The notes under the pieces are model-generated. The model was not told the origin of the DNA, ran no database searches, and was given only the letters and a program-made list of their open reading frames with translations. From contig OY728153.1 in assembly GCA_963277665.1 (NCBI GenBank), positions 269,984,250 through 270,048,249 of the forward strand: a stretch of DNA of 64,000 bases, given 5' to 3'. Both the position numbers and the translations under genes were made by a program. Positions within the stretch are counted from its first letter, which is position 1. Each line of letters starts with the position of its first letter. Shown here piece after piece: positions 35,104-45,919 of the stretch. This stretch comes from Viscum album (lineage: Eukaryota > Streptophyta > Magnoliopsida > Santalales > Viscaceae).

Positions 35104-36353
35104 GTAAGGGATCCGACCCCTCTCTTTCTTTTCATGTAATCTCTTTTATGTCATTCCTTTTATGCTCCATGTTTTTATGTGAGAGGATGTTATTTTATAT
35201 TCCTCTTACTTCCCTTTCATGTTTATATGATGAGATATCCCCTCTTACTCTCATCATTTCGTTTTATGAAAGTTTAAGTGACGCCGTTAGGCTGCCGAAT
35301 TTTTAAGGGATTCTTTCACCCTTCTCATTTTTCAAGTTCGATTTTCATGTCAAGTCTTTCAAGTTCCTTTTTATTATGTTGGGGTATGATCTCTATATCT
35401 ATCATACTGATCTCTTATGATCATATTATGAGAGACCCTATTTGATCTTGTCAATTCATTTTTATTGAAGTTTAAGTGACGCCGTTAGGCTGCCGAATTT
35501 TCATAAGAGAAATCTAATTTTTTTCCTTCCATGTTTTTCATTTCAAATGGTATGTCCCTCAAATTTCATTACCACGTCCATATATCCTTATTATTCTGTC
35601 ACCCTACTGTTTTATGGATCATTTATCAGTGGGTGACCCATGTCCCCTCTCATTTCAATGTTTTCTAAAACCCCAAAACATAGCCGTTATGCTGCAGAAT
35701 TTTCGTCTCAAAATGCCTCTCTCTTTTCTCAAAAATTATTTTATGTTATAAAGTGAATACTCAAAGCTCTTATTTCTACAAGTGTATTCACATATATATC
35801 AAAATGTTCCATTTGAAATTCTGGGATTTACATACATGAGACCCGCTTTCCCTTTCCGTGGGTTTAAAGTGATGTAAAGATCATGTCTTTAAAGCAGTTT
35901 TTAAAACGTTATGATTATGAAATGAAACCCATTTATTTTATGCTATATGGGTTATTTATGAAATGTTTGATGATGATATATGTGGCTCACATGATAATAA
36001 AGGCAAATTTAAGGGTGCGCCCTGATAGCGCTCCAATGCATTGGGTAATGATGTAACCACTAGAGATTACAATTTTCACGATACCTTGGTGACTAACCTT
36101 GGTAATTTTCAAATGACACCTTGGGGATGGACCTTGGTGATATGTTCATGATTTTTTATGTTAAATGATGTAGCCACATTTTCAAGTTATGAAAAATGTT
36201 ATTTTTATTATGAAATGACTCATGATTTCTTTCTCATGCCTTAAAGTTCTTTTCGTGTCCTTATTGAAGTATATCAAGTTCACATGTAAAATGTTCCTCT
36301 TGTTTCCCTTACTGGGCCTTCTGCTCACCCTTTCTTGTGATGTATGTCCCCAG
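35104..36353 (+). other. Candidate leader intron in element C 5' LTR
   Basis: The donor TTTTAAG/GTAAGG is close to the plant consensus. The acceptor GTATGTCCCCAG ends at 36353. The 1,250-bp span recurs in the 3' LTR (42949-44199, 1,251 bp). Splicing would remove the two or three GCCGTTAGGCTGCC repeats from the RNA leader. Inference from sequence only. Confidence 0.45.
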
Positions 36354-36535
36354 GTTATGAGATGCGGTAATTAACCTAGGATTAACTTAAGGAGAATACT
36401 TTCAAGTGTTTAATAAGAATGATTTATGTTGTTTTCATGTATTATGTTCATGGTTTCCAAGACACTAGACCTTAAAGATCCTCAGTTATGTGTAATGTAA
36501 TGAAAGTTTTTGTTATAAAAAGGCAGGATTCTATA

Positions 36536-36549
36536 GTTGGTATCAAAGG
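36536..36549 (+). promoter_or_regulatory. Primer-binding site, Met-tRNA type (element C)
   Basis: GT spacer, then TGGTATCAAAGG, with one change from the usual TGGTATCAGAG. Confidence 0.75.
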
Positions 36550-36678
36550 ATGGTTTAGTTATTTGTGGAAATTAGGATATAAAAACTTTAGGAAGAACCC
36601 TATAGAAAAGTTTAAATATAGGAAAACTTCCTGGTATTTTGGTAAGTATTGAGTAAGTGGTTTATCAAACAAATACAT

Positions 36679-36832
36679 CCCTGTCTGGATACGAGCAGGT
36701 AGAGGCGGCTCTGGCACAGATGTACATAGGGGTAAAACCCGAAAACACCTCTTTGAGCTAGACTCGAACGGGAACTGGTGCACGATAAAGGGCCTTGCTG
36801 CACTCTTGGTTACGACACTCCCGGGGGATATG
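36679..36832 (+). other. Conserved leader block (element C)
   Basis: CCCTGTCTGGATACGAGCAG to CCCGGGGGATATG, shared with A, B1, B2 and in part D. On the minus strand it carries a 74-codon frame (36559-36783) also seen in B2 (57003-57227). Confidence 0.55.
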
Positions 36833-36966
36833 TTTGGTTAATCACAAGCTTTTTATGAATCATTATGAAGGAATTATAGAAAAGTGTAATTGTCTAAGCA
36901 TGAAGTCTTAGTTAAAATATTCATAAATGAAATAAGTTTCTCACTAAGGTTTTATTCTTTTAGAAA

Positions 36967-38040
36967 ATGGCGGGCAATAGGAGGAACCGTGTCGATGGTG
37001 ACCGCAATACACCATGTGCTGACGGCCCTCCAATGGAAGCCGGAATGGAAACATTCATGCGAATGATGAACCAACTGACTCAAGTTATGAGTAATAACTT
37101 GAATCAAGCTGAGAGGCCGATCTCACCACGAAGGGAACAACTTTCTATTGAGTCCTTCATGTTCCAACGACCACCAACATTCAGTGGATCTACTGACCCT
37201 TTGGTTGCGGAACAATGGATAAGCTCTATTGAAAAGATCTTTTCTGTACTTCATTGTTCGGAACAAGAAAAAGTCACCCTTTCTGTTTACCGCCTAGAGG
37301 GTGAAGCTGATCAGTGGTGGTCACTGATCAAAAACACGAAGCCACGAGGAGAGATGGAAGCTATGAAGTGGGAAGAGTTCCGGGGAATATTCTTTAATAA
37401 GTATTTCCCTCGTTCGATGAGAACGAGAATGGAGAAAGAATTTCTCGAGCTGAAGCAAAAGGAGAATGAATCAGTTGGAACCTATGAGATGAACTTCACA
37501 AGGCTTTCCCGTTATACCTCAAGCTTCGTCATGGACCCTAATGGGAAGGTTGATAGATTCTTTGGTGGACTACGACCTCATATACGGAAGAATCTAGCCA
37601 ACAGGGACTATGATAGCTATGAAGAAATTGTTCAAAGTGCTATGAAAGTTGAACTAGAGTTTGGGGAGACACAATGGTCTCACAAATCTAATGAGAAGAA
37701 GAGAACTCTAGAACCAAGCCTGGGAAGAAGTTTCGATTAGGAAAGAGGCGGAAAGAATATGCAACATGCCACATGCAATAAATGTAGGAAGAAACATTCG
37801 GGGAAATGCTTGATCGGAAGTGGTAAGTGCTATAGGTGTGGAAAATAAGGCCATATTTCTCGGAATTGTCGTAGTGATGTGAAGCCTCAACTTCCCAACA
37901 CTAACGACAGAGGAAAGATGGTTCTGGCCCTACCCGAAGTCACATGCTTCAAGTGTGGATAGCTTGGGCACTTTTCTAATCAATGTCCAAATCCGAGGGC
38001 GGTGGAAGGGAATCACCATCAACCTCAGCAGAGGCCAAGG
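36967..38040 (+). pseudogene. Element C gag, nearly intact with three stop codons
   Basis: This is the capsid-nucleocapsid precursor. The ATG at 36967 (AAAATGGCGG) opens a frame of 257 codons to TAG 37738, and the same frame continues to the end of pol with no frameshift. Features: MAGNRRNR start; SFMFQRPPTFSGS; capsid-like domain about residues 60-230 with DQWWSLIK and FNKYFPRSMR; two nucleocapsid knuckles about residues 285-345. Each knuckle is interrupted by one stop, TAA at 37846 and TAG at 37960. All three stops are TAG or TAA codons that a single C-to-T change from CAG or CAA would explain, the pattern left by decay of methylated cytosine. Confidence 0.85.
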
Positions 38041-41000
38041 GAGCAAGGTCGTGCTTTCACTATCACAACAACTGAAGTTGAAGTTCCGAATGATGTGGTA
38101 GTAGGTACTCTTGTCGTTCTCTCAAAACTAGCAAGTACTTTATTTGATTCTGGTTCTATGCATTCATTTATTTCTTCCAAGTTTGCAAAGAATATAGAAT
38201 CAATCCCCGAGTTGCTTGAGGCAGAGTTGTCAGTCAAGACTCCAAGTGGGATTATCCATGCATCAACAGTGTTTAGAGACTCTAGTGTTTACTTTAGTGA
38301 GCAGAATCTTATCGCAAATCTAGTAGTCATTCCCATGTTGGAATTCGACATTATACTAGGGATGGACTGGCTGTCAAAGTATAATGCTAAGATAAAATGC
38401 AGAAGTAAGGAAATCTCAGTAGTCTTGAATGAACGACCTACATTTATCTTCCGAGGAGAGATATCCCGAACTGATCCCTATCTAGAAGCACCTCCTATAG
38501 CTTTCTTTATGGAGTTAATCGATGATGATGAAGAAGGAAAATGGAGCATACAAATAGAAGATGTTCCGATTGTTCAGGAATACATGGATGTATATCCTGA
38601 GGAGTTACCTGGACCTCCCCCAGAAAGAGAGGTAGAGTTCTCCATTGAACTCGTACCTGAGTCTCAACCGATATCAAAGACTCCATATAGAATGGAAAAT
38701 GTGGAGCTAGAAGAGTTAAAGAAACAACTCCAAGACTTGTTGGAGAAGGGGTTTATCCGACCAAGTGTGTCTCCTTGGGGAGAACCAGTTCTCTTTGTGA
38801 AGAAGAAGGATGGATCAATGCGGCTATGCATTGATTTTAGAGAACTGAATGGGATCACAATGAAGAACAGATATCCTCTTCCAAGAATTGATGATTTATT
38901 TGACCAACTTCGCGGGGCTCAATTCTTCTCTAAGATTGACCTTCGATCTAGTTATCATCAAATGAGGGTGAAGAAGGAAGATATTCCAAAGACTGCCTTC
39001 CGATCAAGATATGGGCATTATGAGTTTACTGTTATGCCTTTCGTCTTGACTAATGCTCCTGCTATTTTCATGGATTTGATGAATAGAGTCTTTAAGGAAT
39101 ACCTTGATAACTTTGTGGTAGTTTTTATTGATGATATTTTGATATATTCAAAAAGTCGTGAGGAGCATGAAGATCATCTGAGGGTTATTTTGAAAACTCT
39201 ACGGAAGGAGAGGCTCTTTGGGAAGTTCAGCAAGTGTGAGTTTTGGTTACAACAAGTGGCTTTCTTGGGGAACATCGTAACCAATGAAGGAATCTCGGTT
39301 GACCCTGCAAAGACAATGGTTGTGGAGGAGTGGCCTTAACCCACAAAAGTAACTGAGATTCGTAGTTTCCTTGGTTTAGCGGGATATTATAGGAGGTTTG
39401 TGAAAAAATTTTCACGGCTTTCTAATCCACTAACCAAGTTGACTCGAAAAGGGGTTAAGTTCATCTGGACAAAGGAATGTGAGGAAAGTTTCCAAGAGAT
39501 GAAGAAGAGATTGGTTACTGCACCTGTGTTAACACTACCCTCTATCGGAGAAGGATTCGTTATTTTTAGCGATGCATCTCTGAAAGGGCTTGGGTGCGTC
39601 CTCATGCAAAATGACAAGGTAATTGATTATGCATATCGACAGTTGAAGATTCATGAGAAAAATTATCCTAAGCATGATCTAGAGATGGCGGCAGTTGTTT
39701 TTGCTCTAAAGATAAGGAGGCACTATCTTTATGGGGAGAAATGTGATATATACACTGACCACCAAAGTCTAAAGTATATTTTCACACAGAAAGAATTGAA
39801 CATGAGACAAAGGAGATGGTTTGAGCTTATTAAAGACTATGATTGTTCAATACATTATCACCCTGGAAGAGAAAACAAAGTCACAGATGCGTTAAGCCGG
39901 AAAGATCCTGTTGTTCTGGCAACAATGAGGATCTTAGGAGATCCCTTGATTAAAGATCTAGTAAAACTGGACATGGGAATTATAAGGAAAGGGACATCAT
40001 CAACCCTATCCCAAATGATTTCTCAACCTTCATTACTAGAGAAGATCAAGAATGCTCAAAAAGAAGATCCTTTGCTGCAGGAGAAGTTCGAGGCTGTAAA
40101 GGATGGGAAGTTCCCTGATTTCAATATTGATCAAGAAGGTGTATTGAAATTTCATACAAGACTATGTGTTCCATCTATTCCGGAGATAAAGAAAGAACTG
40201 ATGGATGAAGCTCATAGATCTACATTCTCTATACATCCGGGAAGCACTAAGATGTATAGAGACCTTCGTGATCATTATTGGTGGGATAAAATGAAGAGGG
40301 AGATTGCCGATTACACTACAAGGTGCCTGGTGTGTCAGCAAGTAAAGGCAGAACGACAACTTCCTAAGGGGGTATTACAACCGCTACCCATACCAGTATG
40401 GAAGTGGGATAATATCACTATGGACTTTGTAACTGGTCTCCCGAAAACGTCCAAAGGAAACAATGCGATATGGGTTATTGTGGACCGTCTCACCAAGACA
40501 GCCCATTTTATCTCTATTCGGGAAGATTTATCTCTGGATCAGCTTGCCAAGATATACGTTAAGGAAGTGGTAAGGCTGCATGGGGTACCACTATCCATCA
40601 TATCTGATCGTGACCCAAGATTCACAACAAAATTCTGGAGAAGTCTTCAACATGCTCTGAATACTGAATTGAATTTTAGAATGACCTATCATCCTCAAAC
40701 TGATGGCCAATCTGAAAGGACTATTCAGACACTCGAAGACATGATGAGATTATGCTCAATGGAATTTAAAGGTGGATGGGATCAACACCTCCCATTAGTT
40801 GAGTTCTCCTACAACAACAACTTCCATTCGAGTATTCAGATGGCACCCTATGAAGATCTGTATGGAAAGCGATGTAGAACTCCTACTTGTTGGGATGAAA
40901 CTGGTGAGAGAAAGCTTCTTGGGCCTGATCTTGTGTAAGAAATGACAGAACAGGTTCATGCCATCCAACAACACATAAAGACTGTTCAGAGTTGGCAGAA

Positions 41001-41460
41001 GAGCTATGCTGACAATCGTCGAAGGGACTTGGAGTTTGGTGTTGGTGACAAAGTCTTCCTTCGAATTTCTCCATGGAAGAGAGTCATGCGGTTTGGGAAG
41101 AAAGGGAAGCTCAGCCCTAGCTACATTGACCCCTATGAAATCCTTGATCGCATAGGAGCAGTGGCCTATCGTCTAGCACTTCCACCGAACCTAGCTCAAG
41201 TTCATGATGTCTTCCATGTATCTCTCTCGAGGAAGTACATACCCGACCCTTCGCATGTACTGAACCCAGAGGTGGTACAACTGGAAAATAACCTCTCTTA
41301 TGGGGAGCAGCTAGTGGAGATCTTGGACTGTAGAGACAAGGTCCTACGAAACAAGACTATCCACCTTGTGAAAGTGTTGTGGAGGAATCATAATTATGAA
41401 GAAGCGACTTGGGAGCCTGAGGAAACAATGAAGCAAAAGTACCCTCACCTTTTCGACTAG
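38041..41460 (+). pseudogene. Element C pol (PR-RT-RH-INT-chromodomain), two stop codons
   Basis: The frame continues from gag to TAG 41458 (about 1,497 residues counting stops). Protease: [12 protein letters not shown] with Asp 394, then [10 protein letters not shown] about residues 575-790 with FIDDILIYS (Asp pair at 722-723). RNase H about 860-980 (FSDASLKGLG, Asp 869; YTDHQSLKYIF). Integrase zinc finger about 1080-1125 (CLVCQQVK). Catalytic triad Asp 1153 (MDFVTGLP), Asp 1214 (SDRDPRF), Glu 1250 (DGQSERTIQ), a true DD35E spacing. A chromodomain-like tail covers about 1445-1497 (VKVLWRNHNYEEATWEPEE). Breaks: TAA 39337 at the RT/RNase H linker and TAA 40936 after the integrase core. All visible catalytic residues are present. 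Confidence 0.9.
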
Positions 41461-41494
41461 GCCTCAAGTATAAATTTCGGGGACGAAATTTCTT

Positions 41495-41507
41495 AAGGGG
41501 GGAAGAA
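41495..41507 (+). promoter_or_regulatory. Polypurine tract of element C
   Basis: AAGGGGGGAAGAA lies directly before the 3' LTR and is the usual plus-strand primer site. B2 has a matching tract at 62048-62060. Confidence 0.8.
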
Positions 41508-44381
41508 TGTAACGACCCAATATTTTTGAGTAGTATATTAACTTACTCTTAATGATTTAATAAGATGTTAATGGTTAATGTAGAAAGAGGAGTCGATGGC
41601 TTCATCCAGTAGACTCGACCCTTATGAATCCCACTTATCAGAGCTTGGGAAGGAGGTAGCATCTGTGGGCTTCGCTTTGGACCAAGCCCAAGCCGAACTC
41701 CAGCATGTCAAGCTTGAATGGAAACGCCTACTGGAGAAGTTCAAGTTAGTAGAGATTACTACTAGGGCAATGTTATCTGAGCCTCCCTCAGATTCTCTCA
41801 CCATAGCACACCTTACACTTAGGTCTTATGCGGGTGTTATAATGGGCTATGTGACGAGACCCTAGCTTCCTTGTGTAATCCTTTCGGGTGAATAAATTGA
41901 GATCTCTTCCTTTAGTGATGTTTGTGGAATTTATTTTGTCCGGATAATTTTAGGATGTATTTTATTGATGAATTTTGGAAAAAAGGGATATTTTAAAATA
42001 TTTATGAAAACCCTAAATAACTAATGATGTGTAATGATTTTCAAAAAATGGTCTTCTACAAAAGTGTTCAATAAGGAATTTGGAGTCTAATAAGATCAAC
42101 ATAATTTTTGATAAATAGTAAATTATGAATAGTGATTTTATGCTTAGGATTAGTAATGTGACCAAATGGATTAGTAATTTCACTCAAAGAAAGTTTTAAT
42201 ATAATTTAGACACCTAGATTAAGTAATGTGGTTCAATAAAATGGGTAAATAACGGTTTCATAAATGATTAATCAAGTATTAGTTTTTTTGTGTGAATAGT
42301 GTTTTTTAATTAAAAATTTAATTAAAATAATTAGAAAATTATTTTTTTAAAAAGGACTTTATTTTTGAACTCAGAGCATCGATATTATGTTAAGGTAATT
42401 TTTGGGGATTTTTCTGAAAAAAATGAATTTTCGATGAATAGTGTTTTTATTTAAAAATTAAATTAAAAATATTTAGAAAATTATTTTTATAAAATGGATT
42501 TCATTTTTGAAATCAGAGCATTGATATTTGGTTAAGGTGAAATTTTGGGATTATTCTGAGAAAGTTGAATTTTCGATGAATAGTGAAAATATAGTTTTTA
42601 AGTTATGGGTGTTTAATGACATCATTAAATGATGTATTAAGTATATATTCAATATGGTCGAATTATGAATAGTAAGATAAGGTATGAGGTGTCCCAAGTG
42701 GCCAATACCATGGGCAAATACCATGGGCAAGCCCATGGTTTTGCCAAAACCACTAATGAGGTGTCCCTTGGCCATTAATGCCTTGTCCCCTCACTTTCCC
42801 TATAAATAACCACTCTTTAATCCTTTATTTTTCACTCCCAACTCTCCCCCAATGAATTTCTGGTCTCCTTACCTCCCAAGGAGTCCTCCCAAGGTGCCCC
42901 CAATCCCTCAAGGTCCAAAACATTGAGTTTCAAGAGTCACGTTTTAAGGTAAGGGATCCGACCCCTCTCTTTCTTTTCATGTAATCTCTTTTATGTCATT
43001 CCTTTTATGCTCCATGTTTTTATGTGAGAGGATGTTCTTTTATATTCCTCTTACTTCCCTTTCATGTTTATATGATGATAGATCCCCTCTTACTCTCATC
43101 ATTTCGTTTTATGAAAGTTTAAGTGACGCCGTTAGGCTGCCGAATTTTTAAGGGATTCTTTCACCCTTCTCATTTTTCAAGTTCGATTTTCATGTCAAGT
43201 CTTTCAAGTTCATTTTTATTATGTTGGGGTATGATCTATATATCTATCATAATGATCTCTTATGATCATATGATGAGAGACCCTATTTTATCTTGTCAAT
43301 TCATTTTTATTGAAGTTTAAGTGACGCCGTTAGGCTGCCGAATTTTCATAAGAGAAATCTAATTTTCTTTCCTTCCATTTTTTTCATTTCAAATGGTATG
43401 TACCTAAAATTTCATTACCATGTCCATATATCCTTCTTATTCTGTAACCCTACTGTTTTATGGATCATTTATGAGTGGGTGACCCATGTCCCCTCTCATT
43501 TCAATGTTTTCTAAAACCCCGAAACATAGCCGTTATGCTGCAGAATTTTTGTCTCAAAATGCCTCTCTCTTTTATCAAAAATTATTTTATGTTATAAAGT
43601 GAATAATAAAAGATCTTATTTATACAAGTGTATTCACATATATATCAAAATGTTCCATTTTAAATTCTGGTATTTACATACATGAGACCCGCTTTCCCTT
43701 TCCGTGGGTTTAAAGTGACGTAAAGATCATGTCTTTAAAGCAGTTTTTAAAACATTATGATTATGAAATGAAACCCATTTATTTTATGCTATATGGGTTA
43801 TTTATGAAATGTTTGATGATGATATATGTGGCTCAAATGATAATAAAGTCAAATTTAAGGGTGCGCCCTGATAGCGCTCCAATGCATTGGGTAATGATGT
43901 AACCACTAGAGATTACAATTTTCACGATACCATGGTGAATAACCTTGGTAATTTTAAAATGACACCTTGGGGATAGACCTTGGTGATATGTTCATGATTG
44001 TCTATGTTAAATGATGTAGCCACATTTTCAAGTTATGAAAAATGTTATTTTTATTATGAAATGACTCATAATTTCTTTCTCATGCCTTAAAGTTCTTTTC
44101 ATGTCCTTATTGAAGTATATCAAGTTCACATGTAAAATGTTTCTCTTGTTTCCTTTACTGGGCCTTCTGCTCACCCTTTCTTGTGATGTATGTCCCCAGG
44201 TTATGAGATGTGGTAATGAACCTAGGATGAACTTAAGGAGAAGACTTTCAAGTGTTTAATAAGAATTCTTTATGTTGTTTTCATATATTATGTTCCTGGT
44301 TTCCAAGACACTAGACCTTAAAGATCCTCAGTTATGTGTAATGTAATGAAAGTTTATGTTATAAAAAGGCGGGATGCTATA
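41508..44381 (+). repeat. Element C 3' LTR
   Basis: TGTAACGACCC to GATGCTATA, the same length as the 5' LTR (2,874 bp). TATA 42801, donor-like site 42949, acceptor ending 44199. The U3 open frame is at 41596-41865. Followed by target duplication TGGCA. Confidence 0.9.
41596..41865 (+). CDS. Open frame of unknown function in the U3 of element C (3' LTR copy)
   Basis: This is the 89-aa twin of 33750-34019. Differences between the two (for example C/S at 4, A/S, D/A, R/W, R/L, E/A, R/M) are mostly amino-acid changing. Function unknown; see the 5' copy. Confidence 0.35.
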   Translation: MASSSRLDPYESHLSELGKEVASVGFALDQAQAELQHVKLEWKRLLEKFKLVEITTRAMLSEPPSDSLTIAHLTLRSYAGVIMGYVTRP

Positions 44382-44386
44382 TGGCA

Positions 44387-45686
44387 TATTCTCTAAGTAG
44401 AAAGGATCCTGCATCTTTATCAATGATGAGAATTTAAAAGGATTCTATCTTCTTAGATTTTCAAAGGATGGACATGGGAATCATTAAGGGAGGAACATCA
44501 TCAATCCTTTCAAAAATGATTTCTCAACCATCCCTCCTGGAGAAAATAAAGGTTAATCAAAGAAAGGATGTGGAAATTCAGAAAAGGGTGGATGCTGTTA
44601 AAAATGGGAAATCCTCTGATTTCAAAATTGACGAGGAAGGAGTTGTAAGATTTGGGACACAATTATGTGTACCATATGATCTAGAGATAAATAAGGATCT
44701 ATTGAATGATGGACATAGCTCGACCTTCTCTATCCATCCTGGGAGTAACAAAATGTACCGTGATCTCCAAGAACATTTCTGGTGGGATAACATGAAGAAA
44801 GAGATTGTGGAATATATATCAAGGTGATTGTTGTGTCATCATGTTAAAGCTGAGCGAAAAAAGTCTAAAGGTATGATGCATCCATTTTTTATACCAATGT
44901 GGAAATGGGAAAATGTTACTATGGACTTTGTCACGGGTCTCCCGAAGAAGTCGAAGGGAAATTTTACGATATGGGTTGTGGTTGACTGACTCACCAAGAC
45001 ATCCAATTTCATCGCTATTCGGGAAGATATCTCACTGGAACAACTTGGAAAGTTATATGTGAAGGAAGTGGTGATACTGTACGGTGTTCCACTCTCAACT
45101 GTCTCTGACCGTGATCCAAGATTCACATCTAAATTTTGGAGGAGTCTTCAACATGCTTTGAGTACAGAATTAAATTTCAACACGACCTATCACCCCCAAA
45201 CTGATAGCCAATCTGAAAGGACTATTCAGATGCTTAAAGATATGCTAAGAGCCTACTCTCCTGAATTTAAAGGTGGTTGGGATTAGCATCTCCCATTGGT
45301 TGAGTTCGCATACTACAATAGCTTCCACTCGAGTATTCAGATGGCTCCATATGAAGCTCTGTATGAAAATTGATGTATAACTCCAACCTGTTGGGATGAA
45401 GTTGTAGAAAGAAAGCTACTTGGACCCGATCTTGTTCAAGAGATGACAGAGAAGATTCAAGTCATCCAGAAACACATCAAAGCTGCTCAAAGTCGGCAAA
45501 AGAGCTATGCTGACAACCGTAAGAGGGACATGGAGTTCAACATTGGAGATAAAGTATTCCTTCGAATATCTCCATGGAAGAGAGTCATGCGATTCATGAA
45601 GAAAGGGAATTTAAGCCCAAGGTATATTGGCCCCTTCGAGATCCTTGACCGCATAGGAGCCGTGGCCTATCGGCTTGCACTTCCAT
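44387..45686 (+). pseudogene. Element B1 pol, second part (end of RH, integrase), truncated
   Basis: This continues B1 after element C in the same frame, because C plus its duplication adds 10,725 bp, a multiple of three. It shows the RH-integrase linker (MDMGIIKGGTSS), the zinc-finger region near 44720-44850 (HPGSNKMYRDL), an integrase core with TMDFVTGLP near 44921, SDRDPRF near 45104 and DSQSERTIQ near 45207, then the region before the chromodomain (YIGPFEILDRIGAVAYRL). Stops include TGA 44825 and 44987 and TAG 45284. It ends at 45686 where the tandem-duplication junction replaces the rest; chromodomain and 3' LTR are absent. Confidence 0.85.
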
Positions 45687-45919
45687 CCTTTTTGAAGTTA
45701 TTATACTAAGGTACAATTGTTCTAGAGCCACATCCACTTATAGTATCTAAGAAAGGATGTATTTCTAGGAAAACAAATAATCTCCACCTTACAAAAAATT
45801 TATGATGTTGTTATATTCTTATAATTATCCTCTAAGTCATCCATATGGTTATACTTCATAATATATATTTTCCTAAATATAGTTCCCAAGGTTTATACTA
45901 AACTTGATCTAATACCAAT
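45687..45919 (-). mobile_element. Element D leader fragment, copy 2
   Basis: Matches 18908-19141. The primer site on the minus strand (ATTGGTATTAGA) is at 45909-45919. The rest of the D internal region is missing here because the duplication breakpoint lies in the leader. Confidence 0.7.

Larger units (their letters stand above)
33662..36535 (+). repeat. Element C 5' LTR
   Basis: This starts TGTAACGACCC and ends GATTCTATA. It holds an 89-codon open frame (33750-34019), a direct duplication of the shared U3 module (34490-34598 and 34621-34740), a CCATGGGC repeat region near 34860-34895, and a TATA box at 34956. Donor-like AAG/GTAAGG is at 35104. Copies of a GACGCCGTTAGGCTGCCGAA motif lie at about 35280 and 35475, with a weaker one near 35680. 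The palindrome CCAATGCATTGG lies near 36032. Acceptor CCCCAG ends at 36353. Confidence 0.9.
33662..44381 (+). mobile_element. Element C: complete, young Tekay/Del-like Ty3/gypsy retrotransposon (10.7 kb)
   Basis: Two LTRs of 2,874 bp each (33662-36535, 41508-44381), a primer-binding site, a purine tract and one continuous gag-pol frame are flanked by the perfect duplication TGGCA. Domain order gag-PR-RT-RH-INT with a chromodomain-like tail indicates a chromovirus, best fit Tekay/Del. By eye about 10 mismatches occur in the first 359 bp between the LTRs (roughly 3%), the lowest value of any pair here. LTRs start TG and end TA rather than CA. Inserted in B1; absent from the matching site in B2. 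Confidence 0.9.
18907..45686 (+). repeat. Tandem duplication, copy 1 (D-E-B1, carrying element C)
   Basis: This is collinear with 45687-61734. After removing element C plus one target duplication (10,725 bp) its length is 16,055 bp, against 16,048 bp for copy 2. The sub-parts match in length: D LTR 4,683 and 4,680; E 3,306 and 3,306; B 5' LTR 3,073 and 3,074. By eye the copies differ at about 4-5% in the first 130 bp. Confidence 0.85.

Noticed and set aside
36967..41460. Possibility that C is an integrated plant pararetrovirus
   Set aside because: It has long LTRs, a primer site, a polypurine tract, a DD35E integrase, a chromodomain-like tail and a 5-bp target duplication, and no movement protein; these define a Ty3/gypsy retrotransposon.
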